64,000 nucleotides of DNA from Arthrobacter sp. OAP107 (GTDB lineage: Bacteria > Actinomycetota > Actinomycetes > Actinomycetales > Micrococcaceae). The DNA lies in assembly GCF_040546765.1 (NCBI RefSeq), contig NZ_JBEPOK010000001.1:2480001-2544000 (forward strand), in the 5' to 3' direction. Position numbers and translations under genes: made by a program. A model generated the notes under the pieces. The model had not been told where the DNA came from, did no database searches, and saw nothing but the letters and a program-made list of their open reading frames with translations. The number at the start of each line of letters is the position of its first letter. The stretch's first letter is position 1. Shown one piece after another: positions 33,244-42,305 of the stretch.

Positions 33244-34287
33244 CTAGAACGTGCCGGCGTCGATCACGAAGCGGTACCGCACATCACTCGCGATAACCCG
33301 GTCGAAAGCGTCGTTGATTTTGCTCGCTTGAATGACCTCGACCTCTGCCCCGAGGCCGTGGGCTGCACAGAAATTCAGCATCTCCTGCGTCTGAGGGACA
33401 CCGCCCATTTTGGATCCGGCCAGGTTCCGCCTGAAAGCTACAAGTGACCAGGCGCGTTGCGTCAGCGGCTTCGAAGGCAGACCTACGAGTACCAGGGTGC
33501 CGTCCAGGGCAAGCAACGAAAGGTACTGGTCGACGTCGATATCCGCCGAGACAGTGTTGATGATCAGGTCAAAGCGACCCGCCAGGACTTCGAAGCTGGC
33601 GCGGTCGGAGGTGGCGTAGTAATGCTGCGCCCCCAGCCGGCGCGCGTCCTCCTCCTTCTTGAGTGACTGGCTGAGTACAGTGACTTCGGCACCCATGGCA
33701 GCCGCCATCTTGACGCCCATATGGCCCAGCCCGCCCATACCAATAATTGCGACCCGCTTCCCGGGTCCGGCGTTCCAGTTCCGCAAAGGCGAGTACATAG
33801 TGATGCCGGCGCACAGCAGAGGGGCGGCGGAATCGAGCGGAAGACCATCAGGAATCCGAAGGACGTAGTTCTCGTCCACCACTATGCTGCTGCTGTAGCC
33901 TCCGGCGGTCGGCAGCCCGTCCCGGCCCACCGAGTTGTAGGTGCTGACGGCTCCCAGGAGGCAGTGCTGCTCCTCGCCGGCACGGCAGTTGGCACAGTCG
34001 CGGCAGGAATCGACAAAGCAACCCACGCCCACACGGTCCCCCACTGAATAGCGCGTCACCTTGGCGCCGACGGCTTCTACGACACCGGCGATCTCGTGTC
34101 CGACGACCACCGGGTAATTTATGCTGGTCCAGTCGCCACGGGCCGTGTGGATGTCGGAGTGGCAGATCCCTGTGAACTTGATGGCGATGCCCACCTCGCA
34201 CTCACCGGGATCGCGGCGTTCAACGGTGCCGGATTCCAACGGGGCGGTGGGCGAGATTGCGACATAGGCTTTGGCGAGGGTGGGCAT
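33244..34287 (-). CDS. Zinc-dependent, NAD(P)H-dependent alcohol dehydrogenase (cinnamyl-alcohol/YahK type)
   Basis: 347 residues, MDR superfamily. The catalytic zinc site is GICHSDIH plus GHEIAGVVE; the structural zinc site is CRDCANCRAGEEQHC. The Rossmann motif is GMGGLGHMG near 182. It reduces aldehydes or oxidises alcohols with NADP(H), as in YahK-like broad aldehyde reductases. ATG-34287 follows AAGGA. It is separated by 121 bp from the downstream end of the five-gene catabolic operon and may be a later or independent unit. Confidence 0.9.
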   Translation of the reverse strand: MPTLAKAYVAISPTAPLESGTVERRDPGECEVGIAIKFTGICHSDIHTARGDWTSINYPVVVGHEIAGVVEAVGAKVTRYSVGDRVGVGCFVDSCRDCANCRAGEEQHCLLGAVSTYNSVGRDGLPTAGGYSSSIVVDENYVLRIPDGLPLDSAAPLLCAGITMYSPLRNWNAGPGKRVAIIGMGGLGHMGVKMAAAMGAEVTVLSQSLKKEEDARRLGAQHYYATSDRASFEVLAGRFDLIINTVSADIDVDQYLSLLALDGTLVLVGLPSKPLTQRAWSLVAFRRNLAGSKMGGVPQTQEMLNFCAAHGLGAEVEVIQASKINDAFDRVIASDVRYRFVIDAGTF

Positions 34288-34408
34288 GAAAGTTCCTTAA
34301 CTACTGGTGCAGGCGGTGTGGACCTGCAAATTTGCTACAGCTTCACTGCGACGCGCTTGAGCATCCCGGAGAAGAGGACCAATACGCCACGGTCCTGTGT
34401 GTCATTGC

Positions 34409-35398
34409 TCAATCCTCGGGTGGAGCAGGGACGAACCCGAGAGCCTTATCCACGACATTTTCCAGTGGCTCACCGCTGCTATACCGCTTCAGGTTGTCCA
34501 CGAACAGCTTGCCGAGATCGTCGAGATAGCCCTCGGTGTCGCCGCTCATGTGGGGTGTGATGATGAGGTTCTCCATGCCCCACAGGGCATGCCCTTCCGG
34601 CAGGGGCTCGGGATGCACGACATCAAGCGCGGCACCGGCGATGGCTCCCGAGGCCAGCGCTTCCGCCAGCGCTTCGGTATCAACCAGTTCCCCGCGACCC
34701 ACGTTGAGCAGACAGGCGGACGCCTTCATCGCGGCAAGGACCTCGACATCCACGAGTCCCCTGGTCTCATCGGTCAAAGGTGCCGTGAGCACGAGATAGT
34801 CGTAGTCGTGCACGACGCCGCCCAGGTGCCGGGAGGAATGAATCCGCCCAAAGTCCTCGTCCCCGGGACGGCCGGTCCGGCCGGCGCCGTCGACGTCCAT
34901 GCCGACGGCACGGAAAAGCCGCGCGATCTCCCTGCCGATGGATCCGGTACCCACCACGAGGGCGCTTCGCCCGTGGATTTTGCGGGTGACCCGGTGCTGC
35001 CAGCGCTGTTGCTGCTGCAGCCTGAACGAGCCCGGTGCATCCTTGGCCATGTCCAGCACAAAACCCAGCGCGAACTCAGCGATCGCCCTGCTCAGCACGC
35101 CGCGGGAGTTTGTGTAGGTAATGTCGCTCGCCACCAGCCCGTCAAACATCAGCTGGCTGACTCCCGCCGCCGTGACATGGACCCACTTCAGGGACGAGGC
35201 GGCGCCCCAGTTCTCCCGCAAGGCCGGCGAGAACGAGTGCCACTGATACAGCACGTCTGCGCCGTCCAAGGCCTGCGCAAGTCCGTCGGCCTTGGTCAGC
35301 CTAACCTCCGCGAGCTCCTCGACCTCCGTCAGGCGGGGCGGCAGCGCCTCGCGGTAGAGTGCCGCGACAACGGGGCGTTTGCGTTCCCGGACCTTCAT
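34409..35398 (-). CDS. D-2-hydroxyacid dehydrogenase, last gene of the catabolic operon
   Basis: 329 residues. Rossmann motif GTGSIGREIA near 150; LNVGRGELVDTEAL holds the catalytic Arg, HPEPLPEGHALW the Glu, and TPHMSGDTEGY the His. It interconverts 2-oxo and D-2-hydroxy acids with NAD(P)H. ATG-35398 overlaps the stop of the preceding dehydrogenase (4 nt). It differs clearly from the enzyme at 13214. Its product should fit the path of its operon partners; the substrate is unknown. Confidence 0.9.
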   Translation of the reverse strand: MKVRERKRPVVAALYREALPPRLTEVEELAEVRLTKADGLAQALDGADVLYQWHSFSPALRENWGAASSLKWVHVTAAGVSQLMFDGLVASDITYTNSRGVLSRAIAEFALGFVLDMAKDAPGSFRLQQQQRWQHRVTRKIHGRSALVVGTGSIGREIARLFRAVGMDVDGAGRTGRPGDEDFGRIHSSRHLGGVVHDYDYLVLTAPLTDETRGLVDVEVLAAMKASACLLNVGRGELVDTEALAEALASGAIAGAALDVVHPEPLPEGHALWGMENLIITPHMSGDTEGYLDDLGKLFVDNLKRYSSGEPLENVVDKALGFVPAPPED

Positions 35399-36492
35399 CG
35401 CGCCGATATCGCGGGCGTGCTGTCGGCGTAGTTCCCGGCAAGGGCATCGACAGAGGACAGCACAGCGGCGGTGAATTCCGACGTCGATGCGGTTCCCCCG
35501 ACGTCACGGGTCCCGTGGCCCTCCCGGAGAGCGGATTCGAACGCGGCTTGCAGGTGGGCGGCGGCCTCGGGGTGGCCGAGGTGTTCAAGCATCATGGCGC
35601 CCGACCAGATCTGCCCCACAGGGTTTGCCAGACCCTTCCCGGCGATATCCGGGGCCGAGCCGTGAACCGGCTCAAACAGGGACGGGAAATCCCCCTCCGG
35701 GTTCAGGTTAGCGCTGGGTGCCAGACCAATGGATCCTGTAGCTGCGCTGCCCAGGTCCGAGAGGATGTCGCCGAACAGGTTGGAAGCCACGATGACATCC
35801 AGGGTCCAGGGCTTCAGGACAAGATGTGCGGCCAGGGCGTCCACCAGTTCGCTGGTGAGAGTTACAGTGGGGTACTCGCGAACCGTTTCCGCGACGATCT
35901 CGTCCCAGAACGGCATGGTGTGCACGATGCCGTTACTCTTGGTGGCCGAGGTCAGGTGCCCGCTCCTGGACGCGGCGAGACGGGCTGCGTAATGTGCGGC
36001 CCGCAGGATGCCAAGTCGTGTGAAGACCGTGGTTTGCATGGCGCTTTCCTCGGGCAGTCCTCGGTACATCCTTCCGCCGATCTCCGAGTATTCCCCTTCG
36101 TTGTTTTCCCGGACGATGAGGAGGTCGATCGGATGCTTGGCCGCAAGAGGTGACGCAACGCCGTCGAGCGTTTTCACGGGACGGAGGTTGATGTATTGCT
36201 GGAACTCCCGGCGGATGGGGATCAGCAGCCCCCACAGCGATTCGGCATCGGGGATCTCCGGGGAACCTACCGCACCGAGGAAAATTGCGTCGTGCTTGGC
36301 GAGCTGCTCCAGCCCGTCAGCGGCCATCATCCGTCCGTGGCTGGCATAGTATGCGGATCCCCAGTCGAAGTATGTGAACTCCAACTCCAGGGAGTGAAGT
36401 TCTGCGATCCGCTCGAGGCAGTCGATGGCGGCGGGGACGACTTCGTTCCCGATGCCGTCGCCCGGAATTACAGCGATCTTGTGGATTCTCAT
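35395..36492 (-). CDS. Isopropylmalate/tartrate-type beta-decarboxylating dehydrogenase
   Basis: 365 residues: IPGDGIGNEVVPAAIDCLE at the N-terminus, DLLIVRENNEGEYSEIGGRM and VASNLFGDILSDLGSAATGS for Mg and substrate, and EPVHGSAPDIAGKGLANP at the end. Details (GLLIPIRREFQQYINLRPVK) match the tartrate dehydrogenase/D-malate dehydrogenase branch rather than LeuB. It oxidatively decarboxylates a 2-hydroxy (di)acid using NAD and Mg or Mn. It overlaps both neighbours by 4 nt, so it is co-translated with the aldehyde and hydroxyacid dehydrogenases. Confidence 0.9.
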   Translation of the reverse strand: MRIHKIAVIPGDGIGNEVVPAAIDCLERIAELHSLELEFTYFDWGSAYYASHGRMMAADGLEQLAKHDAIFLGAVGSPEIPDAESLWGLLIPIRREFQQYINLRPVKTLDGVASPLAAKHPIDLLIVRENNEGEYSEIGGRMYRGLPEESAMQTTVFTRLGILRAAHYAARLAASRSGHLTSATKSNGIVHTMPFWDEIVAETVREYPTVTLTSELVDALAAHLVLKPWTLDVIVASNLFGDILSDLGSAATGSIGLAPSANLNPEGDFPSLFEPVHGSAPDIAGKGLANPVGQIWSGAMMLEHLGHPEAAAHLQAAFESALREGHGTRDVGGTASTSEFTAAVLSSVDALAGNYADSTPAISAR

Positions 36493-38030
36493 GACGTTTT
36501 CCGTTCCGGCAGGCCGCCCGGCAGCTGCTGCCAGCCGGTACGCGATTCTCCAAGGTTGACTATGGTGCTTTTGGGTTCCGTCATCTCACGGACGGCGTAC
36601 CTAACGCCTTCGCGGCCTACGCCGGACTTCTTGAAGCCGCCGAAGGGCATGGAATCAATCCGCACATCACTGGTCTCATTGATCACCACGGCGCCCACCT
36701 GCAGCTTCTCGGCTATTGCCAGCGCCCGGTCAATAGACTGGGTGAAGACGCCTGCCTGAAGTCCGTAGTCGGACCCGTTGGCGGCATGGACAGCGTCTGC
36801 GACGCTGATGAAGGGCATGATGCTGACCACCGGTCCGAAAACTTCCTCGGAGATCACCCGGCACTGCGCCGGCACATCGGTCAGGACCGTCGGCTCATAA
36901 TAGGCATTCCGCCGCTTACCCCCGGCGTGCACGCGCGCCCCGGCAGCCCTGGCCTCGTCGACCCACTCCTCAACCCTCCGGGCTTCCGCCTCAGAAATGA
37001 GCGGCCCGACGTCGGTGCTGCGGTCCAGTTTGGGCCCGGTCCTAAGCGCCTTTGTGCCGCGGGTTACCCGCTCGAGTACGTCCTCGAACAGCGAGATGTG
37101 CACGTAGACGCGCTGAACCGAGAGGCAGTTTTGCCCGGCAACACCGAACGCCCCGGCCACGATGGCATCAGATGCCTGCACCGCATCCGCGTCGGAACAC
37201 ACGATCGTCGCATTGTTGCCGCCGAGTTCAGAAAGGATTTTTTTTGCTCCGGCTGTCGCCGCAATGCGGTCCGCAGTCCGGGGACCGCCGGTGAAGGAAA
37301 TCAGATCGACCTGCTCATCGCCCACCAGCGCTTCGGAAACTCCGGGCCCGGCGACGATCGCGGCGAGGCGTCCGGAGGGGACACCCGCTTCCAGAAGCAA
37401 CTGGACGAACGCCAGCCCGGTCAGCGGGGTCCGGCCGGACGGTTTAAGCACGACGCCGTTGCCTCCGATGAGGGCCGGGCCCAGCTTGTGTGCCACGAGG
37501 TTGAGCGGATCGTTGAACGGGGTGATCGCCGCGACGATTCCCACCGGCTTCCGGCTGTACCAGCCGATCTTGCCCGCACCGGCCATGCTGTCCTCGAAGC
37601 CCAGGGTCTCCCCTGTGAGTTCTCCGGAAGCGGCAGCTGAAAGGCGCAGGGTTTCGATGCAGCGGCGCACCTCACGTTCCGCCTCGGTGATGGTTTTGCT
37701 GCTCTCCGCGGCGATGATCCTGGCGAACCGCCCAGATTGATCGGCGAGAATCTGCGCTGCGGTCTCCAACGCCTGTCTGCGGGACCGCAGAGGCCACTCC
37801 GCACCCATTAGATGGCGGTGGATGTGGGCGACCGCCCTGCGGACGTCCTGGGGCGAAGAGGAGCAGACCCGGCCGAGCAGAATGCCGTCTTCAGGGTCCC
37901 GTATTTCCAGGATCATGTCGGTGGTCTGCCATTGGCCTTCGAAGAAGGCACCGCCGGGAAGGTTAGCGATTTCTGCCCGGCTGTACCCTGTTTCCGGGCG
38001 CGCGTCAGCGAGGGATTCGGATAGCGTCAT
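36489..38030 (-). CDS. Aldehyde dehydrogenase of the catabolic operon
   Basis: 513 residues, NAD(P)-dependent ALDH superfamily. Catalytic Glu268 (SELGGNN) and Cys302 (AGQNCLSV); the N-terminal NAD domain has ITPFNDPLNLVAHKLGPAL and SFTGGPRT. MPFGGFKKSGVGREG near the end is typical. The QNCLS context resembles glyceraldehyde/lactaldehyde-type dehydrogenases. ATG-38030 follows AAGGG. It probably oxidises the aldehyde released by the upstream DAO-type oxidase (12 bp before it). Confidence 0.9.
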   Translation of the reverse strand: MTLSESLADARPETGYSRAEIANLPGGAFFEGQWQTTDMILEIRDPEDGILLGRVCSSSPQDVRRAVAHIHRHLMGAEWPLRSRRQALETAAQILADQSGRFARIIAAESSKTITEAEREVRRCIETLRLSAAASGELTGETLGFEDSMAGAGKIGWYSRKPVGIVAAITPFNDPLNLVAHKLGPALIGGNGVVLKPSGRTPLTGLAFVQLLLEAGVPSGRLAAIVAGPGVSEALVGDEQVDLISFTGGPRTADRIAATAGAKKILSELGGNNATIVCSDADAVQASDAIVAGAFGVAGQNCLSVQRVYVHISLFEDVLERVTRGTKALRTGPKLDRSTDVGPLISEAEARRVEEWVDEARAAGARVHAGGKRRNAYYEPTVLTDVPAQCRVISEEVFGPVVSIMPFISVADAVHAANGSDYGLQAGVFTQSIDRALAIAEKLQVGAVVINETSDVRIDSMPFGGFKKSGVGREGVRYAVREMTEPKSTIVNLGESRTGWQQLPGGLPERKTS

Positions 38031-38042
38031 GTTAGCCCTTGC

Positions 38043-39320
38043 CTACTTGACCCGGTCGATGATCTTGGCGGCCGCGCCGATGAAGGGCAGGAACCAGGGC
38101 GGGCCGAAGTGGCCGGGCACGGGCGGGTTTTTCAGGTCCTCCCACACGTTGGCCCTCTTGTCTCCGGCCATGTAGTGGGCCATTCTCTTGCCCATGTGGG
38201 CGGCCATCTGTACCCCGTGTCCGCTGTAGCAGAGGGAGTAGAAGAGACCGTCGTGGACACCTGCGTGGACCATCTGGTCCATGGAGAGGTCCACCAATCC
38301 GCCCCAGATGTAGTCCACCTTGGCGTTGGAAAGGTAGGGGAAGAGTTCGAGCATGGCCTTCCGCAGGATCTCCGCGCTCTTGACGTCCGAGTCCGGGCTG
38401 GACAGCGCGAAGCGGGCGCGGCCGCCGAAGAGGAGCCTGTTGTCCGGGGTGATCCGGAAGTAGTAGGTCAGCATCTTGCTGTCCGAGGCCTGGCGGCGGT
38501 TGGGCAGGATGCGGTTGACCACGTCTTCGGGCAGCGGGTCGGTCACAATGATGAAGCTGCCCACCGGGATCACGCGGCGCTGCAGCCACGGGGTGATCCC
38601 GCCGGTGTAGCCGCTGGTGGCGACCAGTACCTGCTTGGCCCGGGTGATGCCCCGGGTGGTGTGCACGTCGTGCACGGTGCCGGAGACCTTCTTCAGCTCG
38701 GTCACGGCAGCGTTCTCGCAGATATCGGCCCCGGCAGCAACGGCCACCCCGGCCAGGCCATGCACGAACTTGCCCACGTGTAGGCCCGCCCCGAGCGGGT
38801 CAACCATCGCGCCCTGGTAGAAGTCCGTGCCGATTTCGCTGTGGATCTCGGACTTGGGGATCACGGTGACATGGTGGTTGGCCAGGGTGGCCAGCTTGTC
38901 CTGCGACTTCAGGAAGCCCTCGTAGTGGGACTTGTGGAAGGCCAGCGAGAGCTTTCCAAAGCGGTTGTAGTCGCAGTCGATGCCATTGTCATGGACGAGC
39001 TTCTCGATGGTGTCGATGGCGTCGTTGTATTCCTGGAACATCTCCACGGCGCGCGTCGCGCCGTAGCGCTTGACCGCGGTGCTGAAGCTGATGGCCAACC
39101 CGGTCGTCGCCATTCCCCCGTTGCGGCCCGACGCGCCCCACCCCACGGTGTGGCGTTCGAGAACGGCAACGCTGGCGCCTTGCCTGGCAAATTCAAGGGC
39201 CGCGGACAGCCCCGTAAATCCGGCGCCGATGATTGCCACATCGACATTCTGGGGTACCGGAGTCTGCCGGTAGTCCCCGGATGCTTCGGCTGTGTCCAGC
39301 CAGTAAGGAATGAGTTTCAC
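38043..39320 (-). CDS. DAO-family FAD oxidoreductase (gamma-glutamylputrescine-oxidase-like)
   Basis: 425 residues. FAD-binding GAGFTGLSAALEFA (from residue 32), ERHTVGWGASGRNGG, a second FAD contact and CYSGHGVQMAAHMG near the end are the PuuB/OrdL-type pattern. These enzymes oxidise primary or secondary amines (for example gamma-glutamylputrescine) to an aldehyde, ammonia or amine and peroxide. The start is GTG-39320 (AAGGTC upstream). It is the second gene, after the HAD hydrolase and before an aldehyde dehydrogenase. No gamma-glutamylputrescine synthetase is in the window, so the substrate may be another amine. Confidence 0.9.
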   Translation of the reverse strand: MKLIPYWLDTAEASGDYRQTPVPQNVDVAIIGAGFTGLSAALEFARQGASVAVLERHTVGWGASGRNGGMATTGLAISFSTAVKRYGATRAVEMFQEYNDAIDTIEKLVHDNGIDCDYNRFGKLSLAFHKSHYEGFLKSQDKLATLANHHVTVIPKSEIHSEIGTDFYQGAMVDPLGAGLHVGKFVHGLAGVAVAAGADICENAAVTELKKVSGTVHDVHTTRGITRAKQVLVATSGYTGGITPWLQRRVIPVGSFIIVTDPLPEDVVNRILPNRRQASDSKMLTYYFRITPDNRLLFGGRARFALSSPDSDVKSAEILRKAMLELFPYLSNAKVDYIWGGLVDLSMDQMVHAGVHDGLFYSLCYSGHGVQMAAHMGKRMAHYMAGDKRANVWEDLKNPPVPGHFGPPWFLPFIGAAAKIIDRVK

Positions 39321-39347
39321 GGTTTGACCTTTCGCCTCGAAGTCGGT

Positions 39348-40022
39348 TTAGAGACCGAGGTGCTTGTTGATCTCGTCCAGGGACTTAGCAATGTTGAGGT
39401 CGTAGCCCGGGCCAATGGGGTCATAGCCACGGTCCAGCATCCAGAGGTTCCGGAAGCCCATGTCGTGCATCGGATGCATGTCGTAGCGTGTGTGCGAGGA
39501 GATGTGCAGGAAGTCCTCCGGCTTGGCGTTCAGGGTGTCCAGCATGTACTCGAAGGCCTGGTAGCGCGGCTTGTAGGCCTGTGCCTGCTCAGCGGTAAGC
39601 ACGGCGTGGAAATCTGCGCCGAGCTTGGGAATGCTGATGTCCAGGAAGCTGTCGTCGGCGTTGGACAGAGCCACCAGCTTATAGTTATCGCCCATGAGTT
39701 TCAGCGGAACCGGCACGTCCTCGTGGGCAACCCAGCCGCGTACCGCCTCAGCGAACGCGGCACCGGCGCCTTCGGTCGGTCCAATGCCCCAGCGCTTGCA
39801 CACGCGGTCAAAGGAATCCTGAAGGATCTGCTCGTAGGGCTTGAAGTCGCCAAGGACCTCGTCGAACCGGTACCCGCGGAACTGCTTCTTGAACGTAGGC
39901 CACTGCTCGTCAGAGATGCGGCCATCCAGCAGGCGGCGCGTGGTCGGGTCAATGTCGAAGTTGATCAGCGTGCCGTAGACATCGAAAGAGATGTACTTCG
40001 GCCGGAAATTGGTCTCTGCCAT
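39348..40022 (-). CDS. HAD hydrolase, haloacid-dehalogenase type II-like
   Basis: 224 residues. The nucleophile is Asp14 (SFDVYGTL); ALSNADDS and the Lys/Asp region LHISSHTRYDMHPMHDMGF follow. The length and motifs match (S)-2-haloacid dehalogenases, but the SSHTRYD segment differs from the SSNxxD of studied dehalogenases, so the real substrate may be another acid ester or phosphate. It is first gene of a five-gene operon reading from the 410-bp divergent region with two ATTGTYRACAAT sites. A decayed paralogue lies at 54865-55420. ATG-40022 is preferred over 40037. Confidence 0.85.
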   Translation of the reverse strand: MAETNFRPKYISFDVYGTLINFDIDPTTRRLLDGRISDEQWPTFKKQFRGYRFDEVLGDFKPYEQILQDSFDRVCKRWGIGPTEGAGAAFAEAVRGWVAHEDVPVPLKLMGDNYKLVALSNADDSFLDISIPKLGADFHAVLTAEQAQAYKPRYQAFEYMLDTLNAKPEDFLHISSHTRYDMHPMHDMGFRNLWMLDRGYDPIGPGYDLNIAKSLDEINKHLGL

Positions 40023-40157
40023 GATTCGTCCGTCCATTAGAAATTCTATGCGTGGCCGGGCTGCTGGCCATCCGCTATGTGGTCCGAGCTGCTGGTTTCT
40101 TCCAGGCTGGAAGACTCTTCAGCCCGTTGCTCTCGACTGTAGGCGCGTAAATTGTAA

Positions 40158-40169
40158 ATTGTCAACAGT
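40158..40169. promoter_or_regulatory. Operator-like site 1 of the ATTGTYRACAAT set
   Basis: ATTGTCAACAGT, one mismatch from the palindrome. It lies 136 bp before the HAD start. Confidence 0.55.
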
Positions 40170-40230
40170 TCCTAGTGAGATTCCTTCTCATCGCGCCGGA
40201 CAGAAAATCACCAGTCTTTATTTATCGTCA

Positions 40231-40242
40231 ATTGTTGACAAT
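40231..40242. promoter_or_regulatory. Operator-like site 2 of the ATTGTYRACAAT set
   Basis: ATTGTTGACAAT, nearly perfect palindrome of the TnGTnnnACnA style used by FadR-type GntR regulators. It is 190 bp before the ABC operon's first start codon. Confidence 0.65.
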
Positions 40243-40432
40243 CGGTGATTGAGCGCGTTCCATTGCTGTTGGATGCGGAACGAGATCCGGATCACAAACC
40301 GCATGAAGCACCAAGCACCACGCACCGCTTTCGCCTCTTCCGGCAGCACGGCAAGACGAGCGAACGGTCCAGGAAAGAATGCACCCGTTTCAGCGGACCC
40401 AGTTCAGCTGAAACCATTCGAAGGGAAGCACC

Positions 40433-41356
40433 ATGAAGACCATCAGCAAAGTACAGACAGCCGCCGCGGGCCTTGCCGTCCTGTTGTCATTGAGCGCCTG
40501 TGGAGGTACTGCTGCCAGCGATACTGCCGCGGACAGCTCTAAGACCTCGAACACCTCGGACATCTCGGAGGGCATCAAGCCTGACGAGGCCGCGGTCAAG
40601 CTTTTGCCGCAGTCCTATAAGGACAAGGGCGAGCTCACCGTCGCGATGGACCTGCATTACCCGCCGACGACCTTCCTCGCGGAGGACAACCAGACCCCGA
40701 TCGGCCTGAACCCGGACATTGCCAGGCTCCTTGCCAAGAAGCTTGACCTGAAGCTGAAGTTCGAGGACACGAAGTTCGACACGATCGTGCCCGGCCTGGA
40801 CGGCGGCCGCTTCGACTTCACCGCTACGACCATGTCCAAGACCGAAGAGCGGCTCAAGGTCCTGGACATGATCGACTATTTCAAGGCCGGCAACTCCGTG
40901 GCCGCAGCCGCGGGGAACCCGCTTAACCTCACCGTTGAGACCCTTTGCGGGAAGAACATCGCTGTCACCCAGGGCTCGACCGGCCAGCTCAAGCGCCTCC
41001 CGGCCCTGAGTGAGCAGACCTGCACCTCCAAGGGACAGCCGGCGATCAATGCCGTGACGCTGCCCAATGTCCAGGAGGCGCTGACGCAGCTGCACTCCAA
41101 GCGGATCGACGGCGTCCTTTACGACACGACCTCCCTCGCGTGGGCCCAGAAGCAGCAGCCGGACTCCTTCACGATCATCGGCCAGGTCAACGTCGGCAAC
41201 AGCGACCTGACCGCCATTGGCCTGAAGAAGGGCTCACCGCTGACCCCGGCCATGCAGGCAGCGCTCCAGTCCGTGCTTAAGAGCCCGGAGTACAAGAAGT
41301 CCCTGCAGAACTGGGGCCTGGAGTCCGGGGCCATCACCGACGCCAAGCTGAACTAG
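40433..41356 (+). CDS. ABC transporter substrate-binding lipoprotein 1
   Basis: 307 residues. Lipoprotein signal: Lys2/Lys6, hydrophobic core, lipobox LSAC with Cys23. The mature part is a cluster-3 amino-acid-type SBP (ELTVAMDLHYPPTTFLAED, IGLNPDIARLLAKKL, DGGRFDFTATTMSKTEERL). It binds a polar amino acid or amine outside the membrane. ATG-40433 has GAAGGGAAG upstream. First gene of SBP-permease-ATPase-oxidase. Closely related to the second SBP at 48022, but they differ in the middle, so ligands may differ. Confidence 0.92.
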   Translation: MKTISKVQTAAAGLAVLLSLSACGGTAASDTAADSSKTSNTSDISEGIKPDEAAVKLLPQSYKDKGELTVAMDLHYPPTTFLAEDNQTPIGLNPDIARLLAKKLDLKLKFEDTKFDTIVPGLDGGRFDFTATTMSKTEERLKVLDMIDYFKAGNSVAAAAGNPLNLTVETLCGKNIAVTQGSTGQLKRLPALSEQTCTSKGQPAINAVTLPNVQEALTQLHSKRIDGVLYDTTSLAWAQKQQPDSFTIIGQVNVGNSDLTAIGLKKGSPLTPAMQAALQSVLKSPEYKKSLQNWGLESGAITDAKLN

Positions 41357-41369
41357 CGGGAGCCCCGTC

Positions 41370-42305
41370 ATGGTCACAGCTATTGACAAAGGAAGCAGCA
41401 GATCAACGATGGTCAGCACTGACGCAGCCCTGAAGCCACGGCTTCGGCTTCGGACTCCGTCCGAGTACGCCGGATGGGTCCTCAGCATTCTCGTCGGCAT
41501 CGGGATCCTCGTCTCGGTTCTGACCAACCCCAACTTTAAGTGGGGCGTGGTCGGGAAGTACTTCTTCGCCGAGTCGATCCTGCGCGGGCTGATGCTCACG
41601 ATCTTCCTGACACTTGCCAGCATGGCCCTGGGTACCCTGCTGGGTCTTTTCCTGGCGGTCATGCGCGCCTCTCACGTGAAGCCGGTTTCCATCGCCGCAG
41701 GGCTCTATATCACCCTGTTCCGCGGCACCCCGGTCCTGGTCCAGCTGATCTTCTGGTTCAACATCTCAGCCCTGTACCCGAACCTGACCATCGGCGTCCC
41801 GTTCACCAACATCAGCACGGCCGTGGACACGAACGCGATCATGGGCCCGATCACCGCAGCCCTGATCGGGCTGACCTTGAACCAGGCCGCCTACATGGCC
41901 GAGATCATCCGCGGCGGGTTCTCCGCCGTCGGCAAGGGCCAGATCGAGGCCGCCGACTCCCTGGGCATGAGCGCCGGAATGAAGATGCGCAAGGTCATCA
42001 TCCCCCAGGCCATGCCCTCGATCATCCCGGCCACCGGAAACCAGTTCATCGGCATGTTCAAGGAAACCTCCCTCGTCAGCGTGCTCGGCGTCGCCGAACT
42101 GCTCCAAAGCGCCCAGCTCGTCTACGCGCGCACCTACGAGACCATCCCGCTGCTGCTGGTCGCCAGCCTCTGGTACCTCGTGATGACCCTGCTGCTGAGC
42201 TACCCGCAGTCCAAGCTCGAGCAAAAATATTCCCGTTCAACCTCCAGGCTTCCCCGGAAGGCGAAAAAGGTTGTCCTGACAGCACCGGAAGGTATCGCCC
42301 GATGA
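41370..42305 (+). CDS. ABC transporter permease 1 (polar amino acid/amine type)
   Basis: 311 residues with about 5-6 membrane segments. The EAA motif is in SLGMSAGMKMRKVIIPQAMP, and LYITLFRGTPVLVQLIFWFN is the HisM/GlnP signature; a single permease protein should form a homodimer. Its first ~40 residues are an extra cytoplasmic lead. It overlaps the ATPase start by 4 nt. The second permease at 48955 is a close paralogue. Confidence 0.92.
   Translation: MVTAIDKGSSRSTMVSTDAALKPRLRLRTPSEYAGWVLSILVGIGILVSVLTNPNFKWGVVGKYFFAESILRGLMLTIFLTLASMALGTLLGLFLAVMRASHVKPVSIAAGLYITLFRGTPVLVQLIFWFNISALYPNLTIGVPFTNISTAVDTNAIMGPITAALIGLTLNQAAYMAEIIRGGFSAVGKGQIEAADSLGMSAGMKMRKVIIPQAMPSIIPATGNQFIGMFKETSLVSVLGVAELLQSAQLVYARTYETIPLLLVASLWYLVMTLLLSYPQSKLEQKYSRSTSRLPRKAKKVVLTAPEGIAR

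Larger units (their letters stand above)
40023..40432. other. Divergent regulatory region of the catabolic regulon
   Basis: 410-bp gap between divergent starts (40022 minus, 40433 plus). The central, AT-rich 40,145-40,250 part carries two palindromic sites (listed separately). No gene is seen. Confidence 0.7.

Noticed and set aside
38043..39320. Complete Puu putrescine pathway
   Set aside because: A PuuB-like oxidase, an aldehyde dehydrogenase and a GABA-type transaminase are present, but the gamma-glutamylputrescine synthetase and hydrolase are not in the window.
39348..40022. Firm call as 2-haloacid dehalogenase acting on halogenated pollutants
   Set aside because: Family likeness is real, but the SSHTRYD segment and the amine-catabolic context do not support a dehalogenation role.
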